From Hymenobacter sedentarius (GTDB taxonomy: Bacteria; Bacteroidota; Bacteroidia; Cytophagales; Hymenobacteraceae), in the NCBI RefSeq assembly GCF_001507645.1, contig NZ_CP013909.1, positions 1,054,001-1,118,000 of the forward strand: a stretch of DNA of 64,000 nucleotides. Direction: 5' to 3'. The translations under genes and the position numbers were made by a program. A model generated the notes under the pieces. It saw only the letters and a list, made by a program, of their open reading frames with translations. It had not been told where the DNA came from and made no database searches. Positions 33,720-43,683 of the stretch are shown here, piece by piece. Each line of letters opens with the position of its first letter. Positions within the stretch are counted from its first letter, which is position 1.

Positions 33720-36700
33720 TCAAGCAGTTGCAACCTCCAAATGCACGGGCACGGAGTAGTCATCAAATTCGAGCACGGAGCCGCCGTTCACGTCGGCCGC
33801 AAACGTTAGCGCCAAGGCCTGCGTTTCGGTGCGGATGTATTCGCCAAACGCGGCCACGGCGGCCGTGAGCTCAGGCTGCTGGTCTGCCAAAGTGACGCGG
33901 ATTTTGTCCTGCACTTCCAGGCCCGAGTCTTTGCGCAGATTCTGCAGGCGGTTCACCAGCTCGCGGGCGAGGCCTTCCTGGCGCAGCTCGTCGGTCAGGG
34001 TCACGTCGAGGGCCACGGTGAGGGGGCCGTCGGTGGCCACGAGCCAGCCGGGCAGGTCGTCGGTGCGGATTTCCACATCGTCCGGGGCTAGCGTGATGGG
34101 CTGGCCATCCACTTCCACAGCGAGGCTTCCCTCCTTCTCCAACTTCGAGATTTCGGCTGCCGTCATCTGCTGAATGCGGGCGCCCACGGCCTTCAAACGT
34201 GGCCCATACTGTTGGCCAAGGCGTTTGAAGTTGGGCTTCACCGACTTCACTAGCACGCCGCTTTCGTCGTCGAGGAACTCGATGTGCTTCACGTTGATTT
34301 CGGCGCAAATCAGGTCCTCCACGAGGCCGACTTGCTCCTTGGTTGAGTCGTTCAGCACCGGCACCAGGATGCGTTGCAGGGGCTGCCGCACCTTCAGCAC
34401 CGACTTTTTGCGTAGCGAGTGAGCCAGCGAACTGATGCGTTGGGCCAGCTCCATGCGCTCCTCCAGCTTCGGGTCGATGCGGGCCGTATCGGCTTCCACT
34501 AGCAGCGTCAGATGCACCGATTCCGGGGCCAGGGGCGTGTTTTTGGCTACCGCCTCGGCACGCATGCCGTCGGTCATGTTCTTGTATAGCCACTCGCCGA
34601 AAAACGGCGCGATGGGCGACATGAGTTGAGCTACGACAACCAGGCATTCCTGCAGGGTTTCGTAGGCGGCGCGTTTGTCGTCGGTCAGTTCGCCTTTCCA
34701 GAAACGGCGGCGCGAGAGGCGCACGTACCAGTTCGAGAGCTGGTCGGTCACAAAATCCTGGATGGCGCGGGCGGCCTTCGTGGGGTCGTAGCTATCCAGG
34801 TGGCCGCGCACTTCCACAATCAGCGACTGCAACTTGCTCAGAATCCAGCGGTCCAGCTCGCTCAGCTCCGAGAGCGGAATGCGGTTGAATTCGCTAGTCT
34901 GGAACTCGTCCAGATTCGCGTAAAGCGCATAGAACGAGTACGTATTGAACAGCGTGCCGAAGAACCGGCGCTGCACTTCGGTCACGCCAGCGGGGTCAAA
35001 CTTAAGGTTGTCCCACGGTGGCGCGTTGGCGATGAGGTACCAGCGGGTGGCATCAGGGCCGAACTGCTTGATGGTGGCAAACGGGTCCACGGCGTTGCCG
35101 AGGCGCTTGCTCATCTTCTGGCCGTCCTTGGCCAGCACGAGGCCATTGGCGATGACGTTTTTGAAGGCCACAGAGTCTTCCAGCATCACGGCCAGGGCGT
35201 GCAGCGTGAAGAACCAGCCGCGGGTTTGGTCCACGCCTTCGGCAATGAAATCGGCAGGGAAGTTCTTCTGGAATTTCTCGGCGTTTTCGATGGGGTAATG
35301 CCACTGCGCGTAGGGCATGGCGCCGGAGTCGAACCACACGTCGATGAGGTCAGCCTCGCGGTACATGGGCAGGCCGGTGGGGCTCACGAGGAATATATCG
35401 TCCACGTAGGGCCGGTGCAGGTCCACTTTTTCGCCGTTGGCGTAGGGGTTGTGGGTCATGACTTCGGCCGCGACGGCCTTGTCAATCTCCGTTTTCAGCT
35501 GCTCGATGCTGCCGATGCACAGCTCCTCGGTGCCGTCCTGCGTGCGCCAGATGGGCAGCGGCGTGCCCCAGTAGCGCGAGCGGCTTAAGTTCCAGTCTAC
35601 CAAGTTCTCCAGCCAGTTGCCGAAGCGGCCGGTGCCGGTGCTTTCGGGCTTCCAGTTGATGGTTTTGTTGAGCTCGATGAGCCGGTCCTTCACCGCCGTG
35701 GTCTTGATAAACCAGGAGTCGAGCGGGTAGTAGAGCACGGGCTTGTCGGTGCGCCAGCAGTGTGGGTAGGTGTGCTCGTACTTCTCCACTTTGAAGGCCG
35801 TGCCGTCGCCCTTCATCTTGATGACGATGCTCTCGTCCAGCGTCTTGTAGTCGGCGCCGGACTCATCATGTCCATCATAGTTCTTCACCCAACGGCCGCC
35901 AAACTCGCCCATTTGGGGCACGTAGCGGCCCGTCCGGTCCACGATGGGGCCGAGCGTACCTTCAGCATCCGGCACCATCAGCGCCGGGATGTCCGCCAGC
36001 TGCGCGGCCCGGAAGTCATCGGCACCAAACGTGGGCGAGATGTGCACGATGCCGGTACCGTCCTCCGTGGTGACGAAGTCGCCGTTGATGACGCGGAAAG
36101 CCCGCTCCTCGCCCTCAAACGGCGTGAAATCGAAAAGGCGTTCGTACTTGATGTCGATGAGGTCGGCGCCCGTAAAGCCACCTAGTACGCGCCAGGGCAG
36201 TACCTTATGGTCGCCTTCGGCATAGCCTTCTAGCGGCGCTGCGGCACCTTTTTCGTTGAAGTAACGGCTCACCAACGCCTTGGCCAGCACCACATGGATG
36301 GGCTCGTAGGTGTAGGGGTTGAAGGTGCGAATCAGCTGGTAGGGGATGTTCTTGCCCACCGCCAAGCCAGTGTTGGCCGGCAGGGTCCAGGGCGTGGTCG
36401 TCCAGGCCAGGATGAACACCTTAGCATCATCACCAGCTAGGGCAAACAGCTTCTCCGCAACCGGACCGGGCTTCACCTTGAACTGCGCCACCACGGTCGT
36501 GTCTTTCACGTCGCGATAAGTGCCAGGCTGGTTCAACTCGTGCGAGCTGAGGCCGGTGCCGGCGGCCGGCGAATACGGCTGGATGGTGTAGCCCTTGTAT
36601 AGCAAGCCCTTGTCATAAAGCTTCTTGAGCAGCGCCCAGCAGCTTTCGATGTACTCCGGCTCGAAGGTTACATACGGGTCGTCGAGGTCGACCCAGTACC

Positions 36701-37118
36701 CCATTTTCTCGGTCAGGTCGTCCCACTGCGCCTTGAAGCGCATGACGGTTTCCTTGCAGCGCTGGTTGTACTCCTCAACGCTGATTTTCTTGCCGATGTC
36801 CTCCTTGGTAATGCCGAGCTCCTTCTCCACCTGCAGCTCAATGGGCAGGCCGTGGGTGTCCCAGCCACCTTTGCGCGACACCTGCTTGCCCTGCAGCGTC
36901 TGGTAGCGGCAGAAAATGTCCTTCACCGTACGGGCCATCACGTGGTGGATGCCGGGGGCGCCGTTGGCGGAAGGCGGTCCTTCGTAAAACACGAACGTGG
37001 GCTGACCTTCGCGGCTGCTCACGCTCTTTTCAAAGATGCCGTGCTCCTTCCACCAGGCGAGGATGTCCTCGCCCACCTGGCCGTAATTGAGCGGCTGCTT
37101 GTATTCGGGGTATTTCAT
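33720..37118 (-). CDS. ileS: Isoleucyl-tRNA synthetase
   Basis: 1132 residues from MKYPEYKQPLNYGQV; a frame to 37142 adds eight residues. Class I synthetase: the HIGH-equivalent is GAPGIHHV (54-60), the KMSKR loop is DGQKMSKRLGN, and the editing domain lies between (TTTPWTLPANTGLAVG). The GIHH form and the length point to the eukaryote-like (type 2) IleS, which tends to resist mupirocin; that last point is family knowledge, not tested here. It charges tRNA-Ile. Preceded by a palindromic repeat. Confidence 0.97.
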   Translation of the reverse strand: MKYPEYKQPLNYGQVGEDILAWWKEHGIFEKSVSSREGQPTFVFYEGPPSANGAPGIHHVMARTVKDIFCRYQTLQGKQVSRKGGWDTHGLPIELQVEKELGITKEDIGKKISVEEYNQRCKETVMRFKAQWDDLTEKMGYWVDLDDPYVTFEPEYIESCWALLKKLYDKGLLYKGYTIQPYSPAAGTGLSSHELNQPGTYRDVKDTTVVAQFKVKPGPVAEKLFALAGDDAKVFILAWTTTPWTLPANTGLAVGKNIPYQLIRTFNPYTYEPIHVVLAKALVSRYFNEKGAAAPLEGYAEGDHKVLPWRVLGGFTGADLIDIKYERLFDFTPFEGEERAFRVINGDFVTTEDGTGIVHISPTFGADDFRAAQLADIPALMVPDAEGTLGPIVDRTGRYVPQMGEFGGRWVKNYDGHDESGADYKTLDESIVIKMKGDGTAFKVEKYEHTYPHCWRTDKPVLYYPLDSWFIKTTAVKDRLIELNKTINWKPESTGTGRFGNWLENLVDWNLSRSRYWGTPLPIWRTQDGTEELCIGSIEQLKTEIDKAVAAEVMTHNPYANGEKVDLHRPYVDDIFLVSPTGLPMYREADLIDVWFDSGAMPYAQWHYPIENAEKFQKNFPADFIAEGVDQTRGWFFTLHALAVMLEDSVAFKNVIANGLVLAKDGQKMSKRLGNAVDPFATIKQFGPDATRWYLIANAPPWDNLKFDPAGVTEVQRRFFGTLFNTYSFYALYANLDEFQTSEFNRIPLSELSELDRWILSKLQSLIVEVRGHLDSYDPTKAARAIQDFVTDQLSNWYVRLSRRRFWKGELTDDKRAAYETLQECLVVVAQLMSPIAPFFGEWLYKNMTDGMRAEAVAKNTPLAPESVHLTLLVEADTARIDPKLEERMELAQRISSLAHSLRKKSVLKVRQPLQRILVPVLNDSTKEQVGLVEDLICAEINVKHIEFLDDESGVLVKSVKPNFKRLGQQYGPRLKAVGARIQQMTAAEISKLEKEGSLAVEVDGQPITLAPDDVEIRTDDLPGWLVATDGPLTVALDVTLTDELRQEGLARELVNRLQNLRKDSGLEVQDKIRVTLADQQPELTAAVAAFGEYIRTETQALALTFAADVNGGSVLEFDDYSVPVHLEVATA

Positions 37119-37148
37119 GTAGTGAGTCTGTCTTTCAATCATTCAGCT

Positions 37149-37245
37149 CGTCATGCTGAGCGCAGCCGAAGCATCTCTACCTCGGAAGTAATCAATGCTA
37201 GCTCAACGAAGCGGTAGAGATGCTTCCGCTGCGCTCAGCATGACG
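37149..37245. repeat. REP-like palindromic repeat
   Basis: Arms 37149-37181 and 37213-37245, 33 bases with one mismatch (core CGTCATGCTGAGCGCAGCCG). Between ileS and the RND transporter. Confidence 0.85.
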
Positions 37246-37277
37246 TTCTTTATTTTTCTTCAGGTAATCCGAGTGTC

Positions 37278-39722
37278 TTAAATCTCATAAGTACCAACGT
37301 CGCTTTCTTTTTTCATTCGGGCCAAATTCAGCTCGGCATCATCGTCTTCTTCGTGATACGACTCGTCGTAATGACGAATCAAAGCATTGTTATCAATCAA
37401 ATTGCCTTTGCCGTGGTCGAACGTAATGAGCATGGCGGGCAGCAAAATCAGGTTGGAAAAGTTGGTGATTAACAACGAAGCCGACATTAACAATCCCAAG
37501 GCCTTGGTGCCACCGAATTCGCTGAAGGCGAAAATGCTGAAACCGACGAACAGCACGATGCTGGTGTAAATCATGCTCGTGCCGGCCTCGCTCAGCGTAA
37601 CCGATACGGCTTCGCGCACGCGCTGGCCATTCAGGGCCATTTCCTGGCGGAATTTGGCCAGCAGGTGAATGGAGTTGTCGCCGTCGATGCCCAGTGCAAT
37701 CACGAAAATCAGGGCCGTGCTGGGCTTGAGCGGAATATTGAAAAAGCCCATAATGCCGGCCGTCAACACCAGCGTCACAGCATTCGGAATGAGGGCAAAC
37801 AGGACCGTTTTGAACGAGCGGAAGAGGATGAGCACCACCAAACCCACCAGCCCAAAGGCCAGCAGCAAGCTTTCGCGCAGGGTGTGAATGATGTACTCGT
37901 TGCCCTTGGTGAAGATGATGGTGGTGCCAGTGGGCCGAATGTCCATGCCCGAACCGGTGAAAATGCGGTTCATCTCGGGCAGGATGCGCTTGTTCATCAG
38001 CGAATCGAGGTTCTGCGAGCCGATGTCGGCGATTTTCAGACTGATGCGAGCGCGCTGCCCGGTGCTGTCGGCGAAGGAGCGCAAAAGCTTGCTGTTCATG
38101 CCCGCTTCGTTGCCGGCGCCCCGGGAATTGGCCAGGGCGCTCAAGATGAAGGTGCGCTCGGAGTTATCGGGCAGGCGGAAAAACTTCGGGTCGCCGTTGT
38201 AGAAGGCTTGGGTGCTGGCCTTGAGGAAGGTGACGAGGCTGACGGGCGGTGACAGCTCCGGTTGGGTGCGCAGAAACTTCTCGAACTGGTCGATTTTCTC
38301 CAGGTTCTTGAGCTTGAGCAGGCCGCGCTTTTTGTGGGTGTCGACCTCAAATTCCAGCGGCATCACACCGTTGAAATGGCTTTCGAAAAAGGCCAAATCG
38401 GCGTTTACGGAGCTTTTCTTGGGCAAGTCGTCGACCATGTAGGAGACCGATTCGATGCGCGAAATGCCGAAGGCGGCGCCGGCTACCATCACCATAGCGG
38501 CCACGTACACGGTGGGCCGGCGGTCGAGCACGAGGTGGTCGAAGAACTCCAGCAGCTTGGTGAGCGGCTTGGCATCGAGGTGCTCGAGCTGCTTGGGGGT
38601 GGGCGGCGGCAACATGCTGAACACGGCCGGAATCAGAATGAAACTGATGATAAAAGCCGCGAAAATGTTGATGGTGGCTACCAGCCCAAACTGGTAGAGA
38701 ATGGCAATATCGGTGAAGGCAAACACGATGAAGCCCACGGCCGTGGTCGTGTTGTTCATCAAAGTCACGAGGCCGATTTTGCGGATGACCCGCGTCATGG
38801 CCAGCATCTGGTTGCCCGATTTTCGGTAGTCGTAGTGGTAGCGCGAGAGCAGGTAGGTGCAGTTCGGGATGCCGATAACGACGATAATGCTCGGAATCAG
38901 GCCCGTGAGCAGGTTGATTTTGAAGCCCAGTAGCACAATAGACCCGATGCACCAGATAACCGTGACGCCCACCACAATGAGCGGAAACACCACTGCCGAC
39001 CATGTCCGGAAGAACACCAGCAGCGTGAGCCCAGTCACGGCCATGGCCAGGATGGTGAAGAACTTCATTTCCGACGCCACCTTGCTCGTCATGGTGGAGC
39101 GCACGTAGGGCAGGCCAGCGTAGTGCAGCTTGATTTTGGTTTTCTGCTCAAACTGCTTGGTGAAGCCCAAAATGTTGTTCATCACCGCCTGCCGGCGCGA
39201 CGAATTCAGGTACTTCGGGTCCATGGTCAGGGCCAGCAGCGTAGCCCCGGTGGTGGGGCTGATGAGTTGGCCCTTGTAGAACTCCACGCTATTGACGACC
39301 CGCATTAGGCTGTCCAATTCGGCTTGGCTGCGGGGAGCATTTTTAAAAATAGGCGTGGCCTTGAAGCTATTAGCAGCCGTATCCTTACTGATGTTGAGCA
39401 GTTTGCTCACGCTGAGCACGCCGTTCACGCCCTCTACTTTGGCGAGGGTATCGGTAAGCTGGCGCAGCTCGTTGAAATTGCCGAGCTTGTACACGGAGCT
39501 GTCTTGCAAGCCCACCACCAGCACATTGCCGTCTTCGCCAAAGGTCTTCTTAAAGTCCTGGAAATAAATCATGTCCGGGTCGTTAGGACTCACGACTTGG
39601 GCAAAGTCGTAGGTCATCTCCACGTCCTTGGCTTTCCAGGCCATGAACACGGTGATAACGGCCAACACCGCAATCAGCGAAAGACGAAACCGAATAATGA
39701 AATAGGCGAGGTGCTCCCACAT
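37278..39722 (-). CDS. RND/MMPL-family transporter
   Basis: 814 residues, from MWEHLAYFIIRFR (an earlier TTG at 39734 is less likely). Two repeats of a first helix, a periplasmic loop and five more helices give 12 transmembrane segments. Clusters such as VVVIGIPNCTYLLSRYHYDY and FVIALGIDGDNSIHLLAKFRQEM hold the Asp of the MMPL/RND proton relay. Such exporters carry lipids, hopanoids or drugs; the substrate cannot be told. The length and absence of an adjacent membrane-fusion protein argue for the MMPL/HpnN type rather than tripartite AcrB. A TAACTTTG element is upstream. Confidence 0.9.
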   Translation of the reverse strand: MWEHLAYFIIRFRLSLIAVLAVITVFMAWKAKDVEMTYDFAQVVSPNDPDMIYFQDFKKTFGEDGNVLVVGLQDSSVYKLGNFNELRQLTDTLAKVEGVNGVLSVSKLLNISKDTAANSFKATPIFKNAPRSQAELDSLMRVVNSVEFYKGQLISPTTGATLLALTMDPKYLNSSRRQAVMNNILGFTKQFEQKTKIKLHYAGLPYVRSTMTSKVASEMKFFTILAMAVTGLTLLVFFRTWSAVVFPLIVVGVTVIWCIGSIVLLGFKINLLTGLIPSIIVVIGIPNCTYLLSRYHYDYRKSGNQMLAMTRVIRKIGLVTLMNNTTTAVGFIVFAFTDIAILYQFGLVATINIFAAFIISFILIPAVFSMLPPPTPKQLEHLDAKPLTKLLEFFDHLVLDRRPTVYVAAMVMVAGAAFGISRIESVSYMVDDLPKKSSVNADLAFFESHFNGVMPLEFEVDTHKKRGLLKLKNLEKIDQFEKFLRTQPELSPPVSLVTFLKASTQAFYNGDPKFFRLPDNSERTFILSALANSRGAGNEAGMNSKLLRSFADSTGQRARISLKIADIGSQNLDSLMNKRILPEMNRIFTGSGMDIRPTGTTIIFTKGNEYIIHTLRESLLLAFGLVGLVVLILFRSFKTVLFALIPNAVTLVLTAGIMGFFNIPLKPSTALIFVIALGIDGDNSIHLLAKFRQEMALNGQRVREAVSVTLSEAGTSMIYTSIVLFVGFSIFAFSEFGGTKALGLLMSASLLITNFSNLILLPAMLITFDHGKGNLIDNNALIRHYDESYHEEDDDAELNLARMKKESDVGTYEI

Positions 39723-39739
39723 AAAACCCTGCAAAAAGG

Positions 39740-39747
39740 CAAAGTTA
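39740..39747 (-). promoter_or_regulatory. -7 promoter element (TAACTTTG)
   Basis: Minus-strand TAACTTTG 17 bases before the transporter start. Confidence 0.5.
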
Positions 39748-39827
39748 CGTAAGCGTAGCGCGGGGTAACCTCACCTATGGCCGTGGCCCAAATACAGGGC
39801 AGCCGACCAAGCTAAATTGAGCTAACT

Positions 39828-39863
39828 AAAAAGCCCCGACTCAGCTCAGAGTCGGGGCTTTTT
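39828..39863 (-). terminator. Terminator of glyS
   Basis: 15-bp perfect stem AAAAAGCCCCGACTC / GAGTCGGGGCTTTTT with a 6-base loop, downstream of glyS. Confidence 0.9.
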
Positions 39864-39898
39864 GGTTGAGTTGAGCTGATTTTGACAGCAAGCAGCTC

Positions 39899-41401
39899 CT
39901 ACAGCTGCTCGAAGATGCGGCGGAAGCTCACGGCCTCGCCGATGTAGCTGCGCAGCTCCGAAATCGGCATGCGGGTTTGCTCGCGGGAGTCGCGGTGGCG
40001 CACGGTCACGGTGTCGTCTTCCAGGGTCTGACCGTCGACCACGATGCAGAAGGGCGTGCCGATGAGGTCCTGGCGGGTGTAGCGCTTGCCAATGGCGTCG
40101 CGCTCTTCCAGCACCAAACGGAAGTCGTACTTCAGCGAATCGAAGATTTCCTGGGCCTTCTCGGGCATGCCGTCTTTGCGGACCAGCGGGAAAATGGCGG
40201 CTTTCACCGGGGCCACAGCTGGGTGCAGCTTCAGAAAGGTGCGGGTTTTGGTCTGTTGGGCGTCGCCCTCCCCTTCGGTGATGGTTTCTTCGGCGAAGGC
40301 CTGGCACATGGTGGCCAGAAACAGGCGGTCGGCGCCCACGGAGGTTTCCACTACGTAGGGCACGTAGTTGCCGTAGGGTTTGCCGGTGGCGGGGTCCACA
40401 TCGGCGTCGAAGTACTGCTGCTTTTTGCGGCTCAGGGCTTGGTGCTGGGTCAGGTCAAAGTCGGAACGGGAGTGAATGCCTTCGATTTCCTTGAAGCCGA
40501 AGGGGAATTCGTACTCGATGTCGACGGCGGCCTTGGCGTAGTGGGCCAGCTTGTCGTGGTCGTGGAAGCGCAGCTTGTCGGCGGGCAGGCCGATGGCCTC
40601 GTGGAAGCGGCGACGGGCGGCCTTCCAGGTGTCGTACCACTCGCCTTCGGTGCCGGGGCGAACGAAGAATTGCATCTCCATCTGCTCAAATTCCCGCATG
40701 CGGAAGATGAACTGGCGGGCCACAATCTCGTTCCGGAAGGCCTTGCCGATTTGGGCAATACCGAAGGGAATCTTCATGCGGGCCGACTTCTGCACGTTCA
40801 GGAAGTTCACGAAGATGCCCTGCGCGGTTTCGGGGCGCAGGTACACGGGCGGCGCGTCCGAGTCCACGGCTGAGCCCTGAGTCGAGAACATCAGGTTGAA
40901 CTGGCGCACCTCGGTCCAGTTGCCGGTTTTGGAAACGGGGCAGAGAATTTTCTCGTCGATGATGAGCTGGCGCACGCCGGCCAGGTCGTTTTCGGTGAGC
41001 AGGCGGCCCATTTCGGCCGTGAGGGCTGCGCCGCGGGCGGGGTCGCCGGCGTTTTCGTACTCGGCTGCTTTTTCTTCGAGCAGCACGTCGGCGCGGTAGC
41101 GCTTCTTGCTGTCGAGGTTATCCACCATGGGGTCGTTGAAACCGTCGATGTGACCGCTGGCTTTCCAGGTCTGGGGCGCCATAAAAATGGCCGCGTCGAT
41201 GCCCACCACGTCGTGGTGCAGCTGCGTCATGGCCTCCCACCACAGGCGCTTGAGGTTGTTTTTCAGTTCCACGCCGTTGGGGCCGTAGTCGTACACGGCG
41301 GCCAGGCCGTCGTAGATTTCCGATGACTGAAATACGAAGCCGTATTCCTTGGCGTGGGCCACAATATCCTTGAGTTGGGTGGTTTCGAGTGCTGGATTCA
41401 T
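39899..41401 (-). CDS. glyS: Glycyl-tRNA synthetase
   Basis: 500 residues, the single-chain (alpha2) glycyl-tRNA synthetase. Class II motifs: motif 1 region GLAAVYDYGPNGVELKNNLKRLWWEAM, motif 2 IAQIGKAFRNEI..QFIFRMREFEQMEMQFF, and motif 3 SVGADRLFLATM. The anticodon-binding domain follows (LHPAVAPVKAAIFPLVRK ... TPFCIVVDGQTLEDDTVTVRHRDSREQ). It charges tRNA-Gly. A -7-like element at 41407-41414 lies only a few bases before the start, suggesting a very short leader. Confidence 0.97.
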   Translation of the reverse strand: MNPALETTQLKDIVAHAKEYGFVFQSSEIYDGLAAVYDYGPNGVELKNNLKRLWWEAMTQLHHDVVGIDAAIFMAPQTWKASGHIDGFNDPMVDNLDSKKRYRADVLLEEKAAEYENAGDPARGAALTAEMGRLLTENDLAGVRQLIIDEKILCPVSKTGNWTEVRQFNLMFSTQGSAVDSDAPPVYLRPETAQGIFVNFLNVQKSARMKIPFGIAQIGKAFRNEIVARQFIFRMREFEQMEMQFFVRPGTEGEWYDTWKAARRRFHEAIGLPADKLRFHDHDKLAHYAKAAVDIEYEFPFGFKEIEGIHSRSDFDLTQHQALSRKKQQYFDADVDPATGKPYGNYVPYVVETSVGADRLFLATMCQAFAEETITEGEGDAQQTKTRTFLKLHPAVAPVKAAIFPLVRKDGMPEKAQEIFDSLKYDFRLVLEERDAIGKRYTRQDLIGTPFCIVVDGQTLEDDTVTVRHRDSREQTRMPISELRSYIGEAVSFRRIFEQL

Positions 41402-41406
41402 GCGTG

Positions 41407-41414
41407 CAAAAGTA
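41407..41414 (-). promoter_or_regulatory. -7 promoter element (TACTTTTG) close to the glyS start
   Basis: TACTTTTG on the minus strand 5 bases before the ATG; implies an almost leaderless mRNA, if used. Confidence 0.45.
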
Positions 41415-41528
41415 GGCCGATGTGGCGCAAGCTAAAACTTGTGCGTAGAAGGCTCCTATGTCGAGCTAATTGCCACTCCCCTGCTTCGCGTCACAATTCG
41501 GTAACATAGCCGGGCCAAGGCTCCTCCC

Positions 41529-41536
41529 TACCTTTG
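41529..41536 (+). promoter_or_regulatory. -7 promoter element (TACCTTTG)
   Basis: TACCTTTG 39 bases before the phosphate transporter start. Confidence 0.5.
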
Positions 41537-41575
41537 GCCCATGATTCACCTTAATTACCCACCAATTCTCTGTTT

Positions 41576-42979
41576 ATGTTTGGTTTAGAACCTCACGTGC
41601 TGCTGCTTCTCGGCGTGTGTTTACTGGCTGCCTGCGCGTTCGAGTTCGTCAATGGTTTCCACGACACTGCCAACGCCGTGGCCACCGTTATTTACACCAA
41701 CACGCTCCGGCCTTGGGTGGCCGTGGTGTGGTCGGCGTTCTGGAACTTCATCGGCGTATTTGCCGGCGGCATCGGCGTGGCCATGGGCATTGTGTATTTG
41801 CTACCGGTCGAGAGCCTGGTGGATGCCAACGTGTACCACGGCATTGCCATGGTGGGCGCCCTTATCCTGGGCGCCATCATCTGGAACGTGGGCACCTGGT
41901 ACTACGGCATTCCGGCGTCGAGTTCCCATGCCCTTATCGGCTCCATTCTGGGCGTGGGCATTGCGTATTCGCTGCTGCCCGAGTCGCGGGGCACGGCCGT
42001 GAACTGGGCCAAAGCCGGCGAAACGGGCATTGCCCTGCTGGCAGGGCCCTTGCTGGGCTTCGCGCTCACCATCGGCATGATGTTCCTGTTCAAGCGCTTT
42101 GTGCCCAGCAAGGCCATTTTCAAGGAGCCGCACAAGCGCAAGCCCCCACCCCTGTGGATTCGGCTGCTGCTGATTGTGACGTGTACGCTGGTGAGCTTTT
42201 TCCACGGCTCCAACGACGGCCAGAAGGGCGTGGGCCTCATCATGCTGATTCTCATCGGCATCGTGCCCTTCCGCTTTGCCCTCGACGAATCCAAGAATCC
42301 CTTGGATCTGCGCGACTCCCTGGGCAAGGTCGAGTACGTGATAAATCGCGTGAACCGGCAGGAATTGAGCCCCAGCGACCAGAAGAGACTGGGCGAGATG
42401 CAGGCCCAAACCGCCGACCTCGACCGCATCTTTGCCGGCATCACCAACGTGAAGGAACTGCCCCAAAAAACGCGCTTCGAAATCCGCCGCGACGTGCTGC
42501 TGCTGGCCAACCGTGCCAAAAAGCTGCTCGCTTCGCCCAGCATTAGCCTCAGCACCCAGGACCGCGACATCTACGACGCGGCCACTAAGGAGATGAAAAC
42601 GTTCACGGACTATGCCCCCTGGTGGGTGCTGCTCATGGTGAGCCTTTCCCTGGCCATTGGCACCATGATAGGCTGGCAGCGCATCGTGAAAACCATTGGC
42701 GAGCGCATCGGCAAGGAGCACCTGAGCTACGCCCAGGGCGCCTCTTCCGAGCTGGTGGCAGCCGCCATGATTGGGGTGAGCACGCAGTTTGGCCTGCCGG
42801 CTTCCACCACGCACGTGCTCACCTCGTCCATCGCGGGCTCCATGGTGGCCAGCCGCGGCGTGAAAAACATCAACCCCGGCATGGTCCGCACCATTGCCCT
42901 GGCCTGGGTGCTCACCTTGCCCGTCACCATGGTGCTTTCGGGGGTGCTGTTCCTGCTGTTCCGCGCGATGCTGGGCTAA
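41576..42979 (+). CDS. Inorganic phosphate transporter, PiT family
   Basis: 467 residues. The two inverted family signatures are NGFHDTANAVAT (26-37) and HGSNDGQKGVG (near 215), with about ten transmembrane helices. Between them is a long cytoplasmic loop with a helical, charged segment (about 240-340). It takes up phosphate using the proton gradient. Often the partner of a PhoU-like regulator, which is not present here. A strong terminator lies downstream. Confidence 0.95.
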   Translation: MFGLEPHVLLLLGVCLLAACAFEFVNGFHDTANAVATVIYTNTLRPWVAVVWSAFWNFIGVFAGGIGVAMGIVYLLPVESLVDANVYHGIAMVGALILGAIIWNVGTWYYGIPASSSHALIGSILGVGIAYSLLPESRGTAVNWAKAGETGIALLAGPLLGFALTIGMMFLFKRFVPSKAIFKEPHKRKPPPLWIRLLLIVTCTLVSFFHGSNDGQKGVGLIMLILIGIVPFRFALDESKNPLDLRDSLGKVEYVINRVNRQELSPSDQKRLGEMQAQTADLDRIFAGITNVKELPQKTRFEIRRDVLLLANRAKKLLASPSISLSTQDRDIYDAATKEMKTFTDYAPWWVLLMVSLSLAIGTMIGWQRIVKTIGERIGKEHLSYAQGASSELVAAAMIGVSTQFGLPASTTHVLTSSIAGSMVASRGVKNINPGMVRTIALAWVLTLPVTMVLSGVLFLLFRAMLG

Positions 42980-43001
42980 GAAGCTCGGCCGATAAAAACA
43001 C

Positions 43002-43035
43002 AAAAAAGGCTGCCTCTTAAGGGGCAGCCTTTTTT
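43002..43035 (+). terminator. Terminator of the phosphate transporter gene
   Basis: 13-bp stem AAAAAAGGCTGCC / GGCAGCCTTTTTT with an 8-base loop. Confidence 0.88.
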
Positions 43036-43113
43036 CGTGCTCGGGTAATTAGCAAAATCTACGGTTGCTAGTAAAACGACCAAAACGGGGGATAACCCGG
43101 CTGTTTTCACTAG

Positions 43114-43160
43114 CTTGTCCACTTATCCACATCGAAATACCGTCGAAATGTGGATAAGTC
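43114..43160. promoter_or_regulatory. Inverted pair of perfect DnaA boxes
   Basis: TTATCCACA at 43123-43131 and its reverse complement TGTGGATAA at 43149-43157, inside a 12-bp perfect inverted repeat (ACTTATCCACAT / ATGTGGATAAGT). A weaker TTGTCCACT lies just left. It stands about 1.2 kb left of the main box cluster and could be an accessory part of the origin, or a DnaA-controlled operator, since it lies a few bases past the stop codon of the minus-strand gene. Confidence 0.75.
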
Positions 43161-43164
43161 GGAT

Positions 43165-43650
43165 TTATTTGGGCCACTGCACCTCCATGTCGTCGTTGAT
43201 GAAGACGCCGAAATTCACGAATTGCAGCTCGCCTTCCTCAAAATATAAGTCAATCATTGACTTCTCGTAGGACAGGCGCACCGCTCCTTCTTCCATGGTT
43301 TCGAGCTCGGGCGTGGGCTGGTTGTGGGCCTGCATCAGCGCCTTTATCTGGTCGACGCTTTGGCCGTAGATGGCTTCGCCGAAGAGGCGCATGTTGGGAT
43401 TGTCGGTTTCGATGCAGCTCAGGCGGAAGTCGTCTTCGCGGTCGAAGTACAGCGAGAGCAGGTAGTCGTCTTCGTGGTAGTTCCAGGCCTGGTGCTCGAA
43501 GTCGTCGTCGTCGTCCGATTCTTCAATTTCTTCCGGCTCGCCCACGAGGGTGCGCACCTCGTCCATGGTGGCACCAAAGCGCAAGGGGCCCATGCCGGTG
43601 CCCAGAATAATTTCATTTTCCTCGATGCTAGAGGGTTGGTTGGTGTTCAT
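43165..43650 (-). CDS. Acidic protein of unknown function
   Basis: 161 residues, strongly acidic (a run DDDDDFEHQ near 48-56 and many Glu). It has the pattern IILGTGMGPLRFGATMDEVRTLVGEPEEIEE, which resembles small alpha/beta proteins with a repeated 'LGMTMDEV' motif (BLIP-like or immunity-like folds), and a second similar unit (FGEAIYGQSVDQIKALMQAHN). No signal peptide. No function assigned. It sits between the paired DnaA boxes and the DUF4385 gene; a TACCTTTG element (43676-43683) lies 26 bases before its start. Confidence 0.75.
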   Translation of the reverse strand: MNTNQPSSIEENEIILGTGMGPLRFGATMDEVRTLVGEPEEIEESDDDDDFEHQAWNYHEDDYLLSLYFDREDDFRLSCIETDNPNMRLFGEAIYGQSVDQIKALMQAHNQPTPELETMEEGAVRLSYEKSMIDLYFEEGELQFVNFGVFINDDMEVQWPK

Positions 43651-43675
43651 GGGATTGGGGTGAAAGGGTAGTAAG

Positions 43676-43683
43676 CAAAGGTA
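43676..43683 (-). promoter_or_regulatory. -7 promoter element (TACCTTTG)
   Basis: Minus-strand TACCTTTG 26 bases before the acidic-protein gene. Confidence 0.5.
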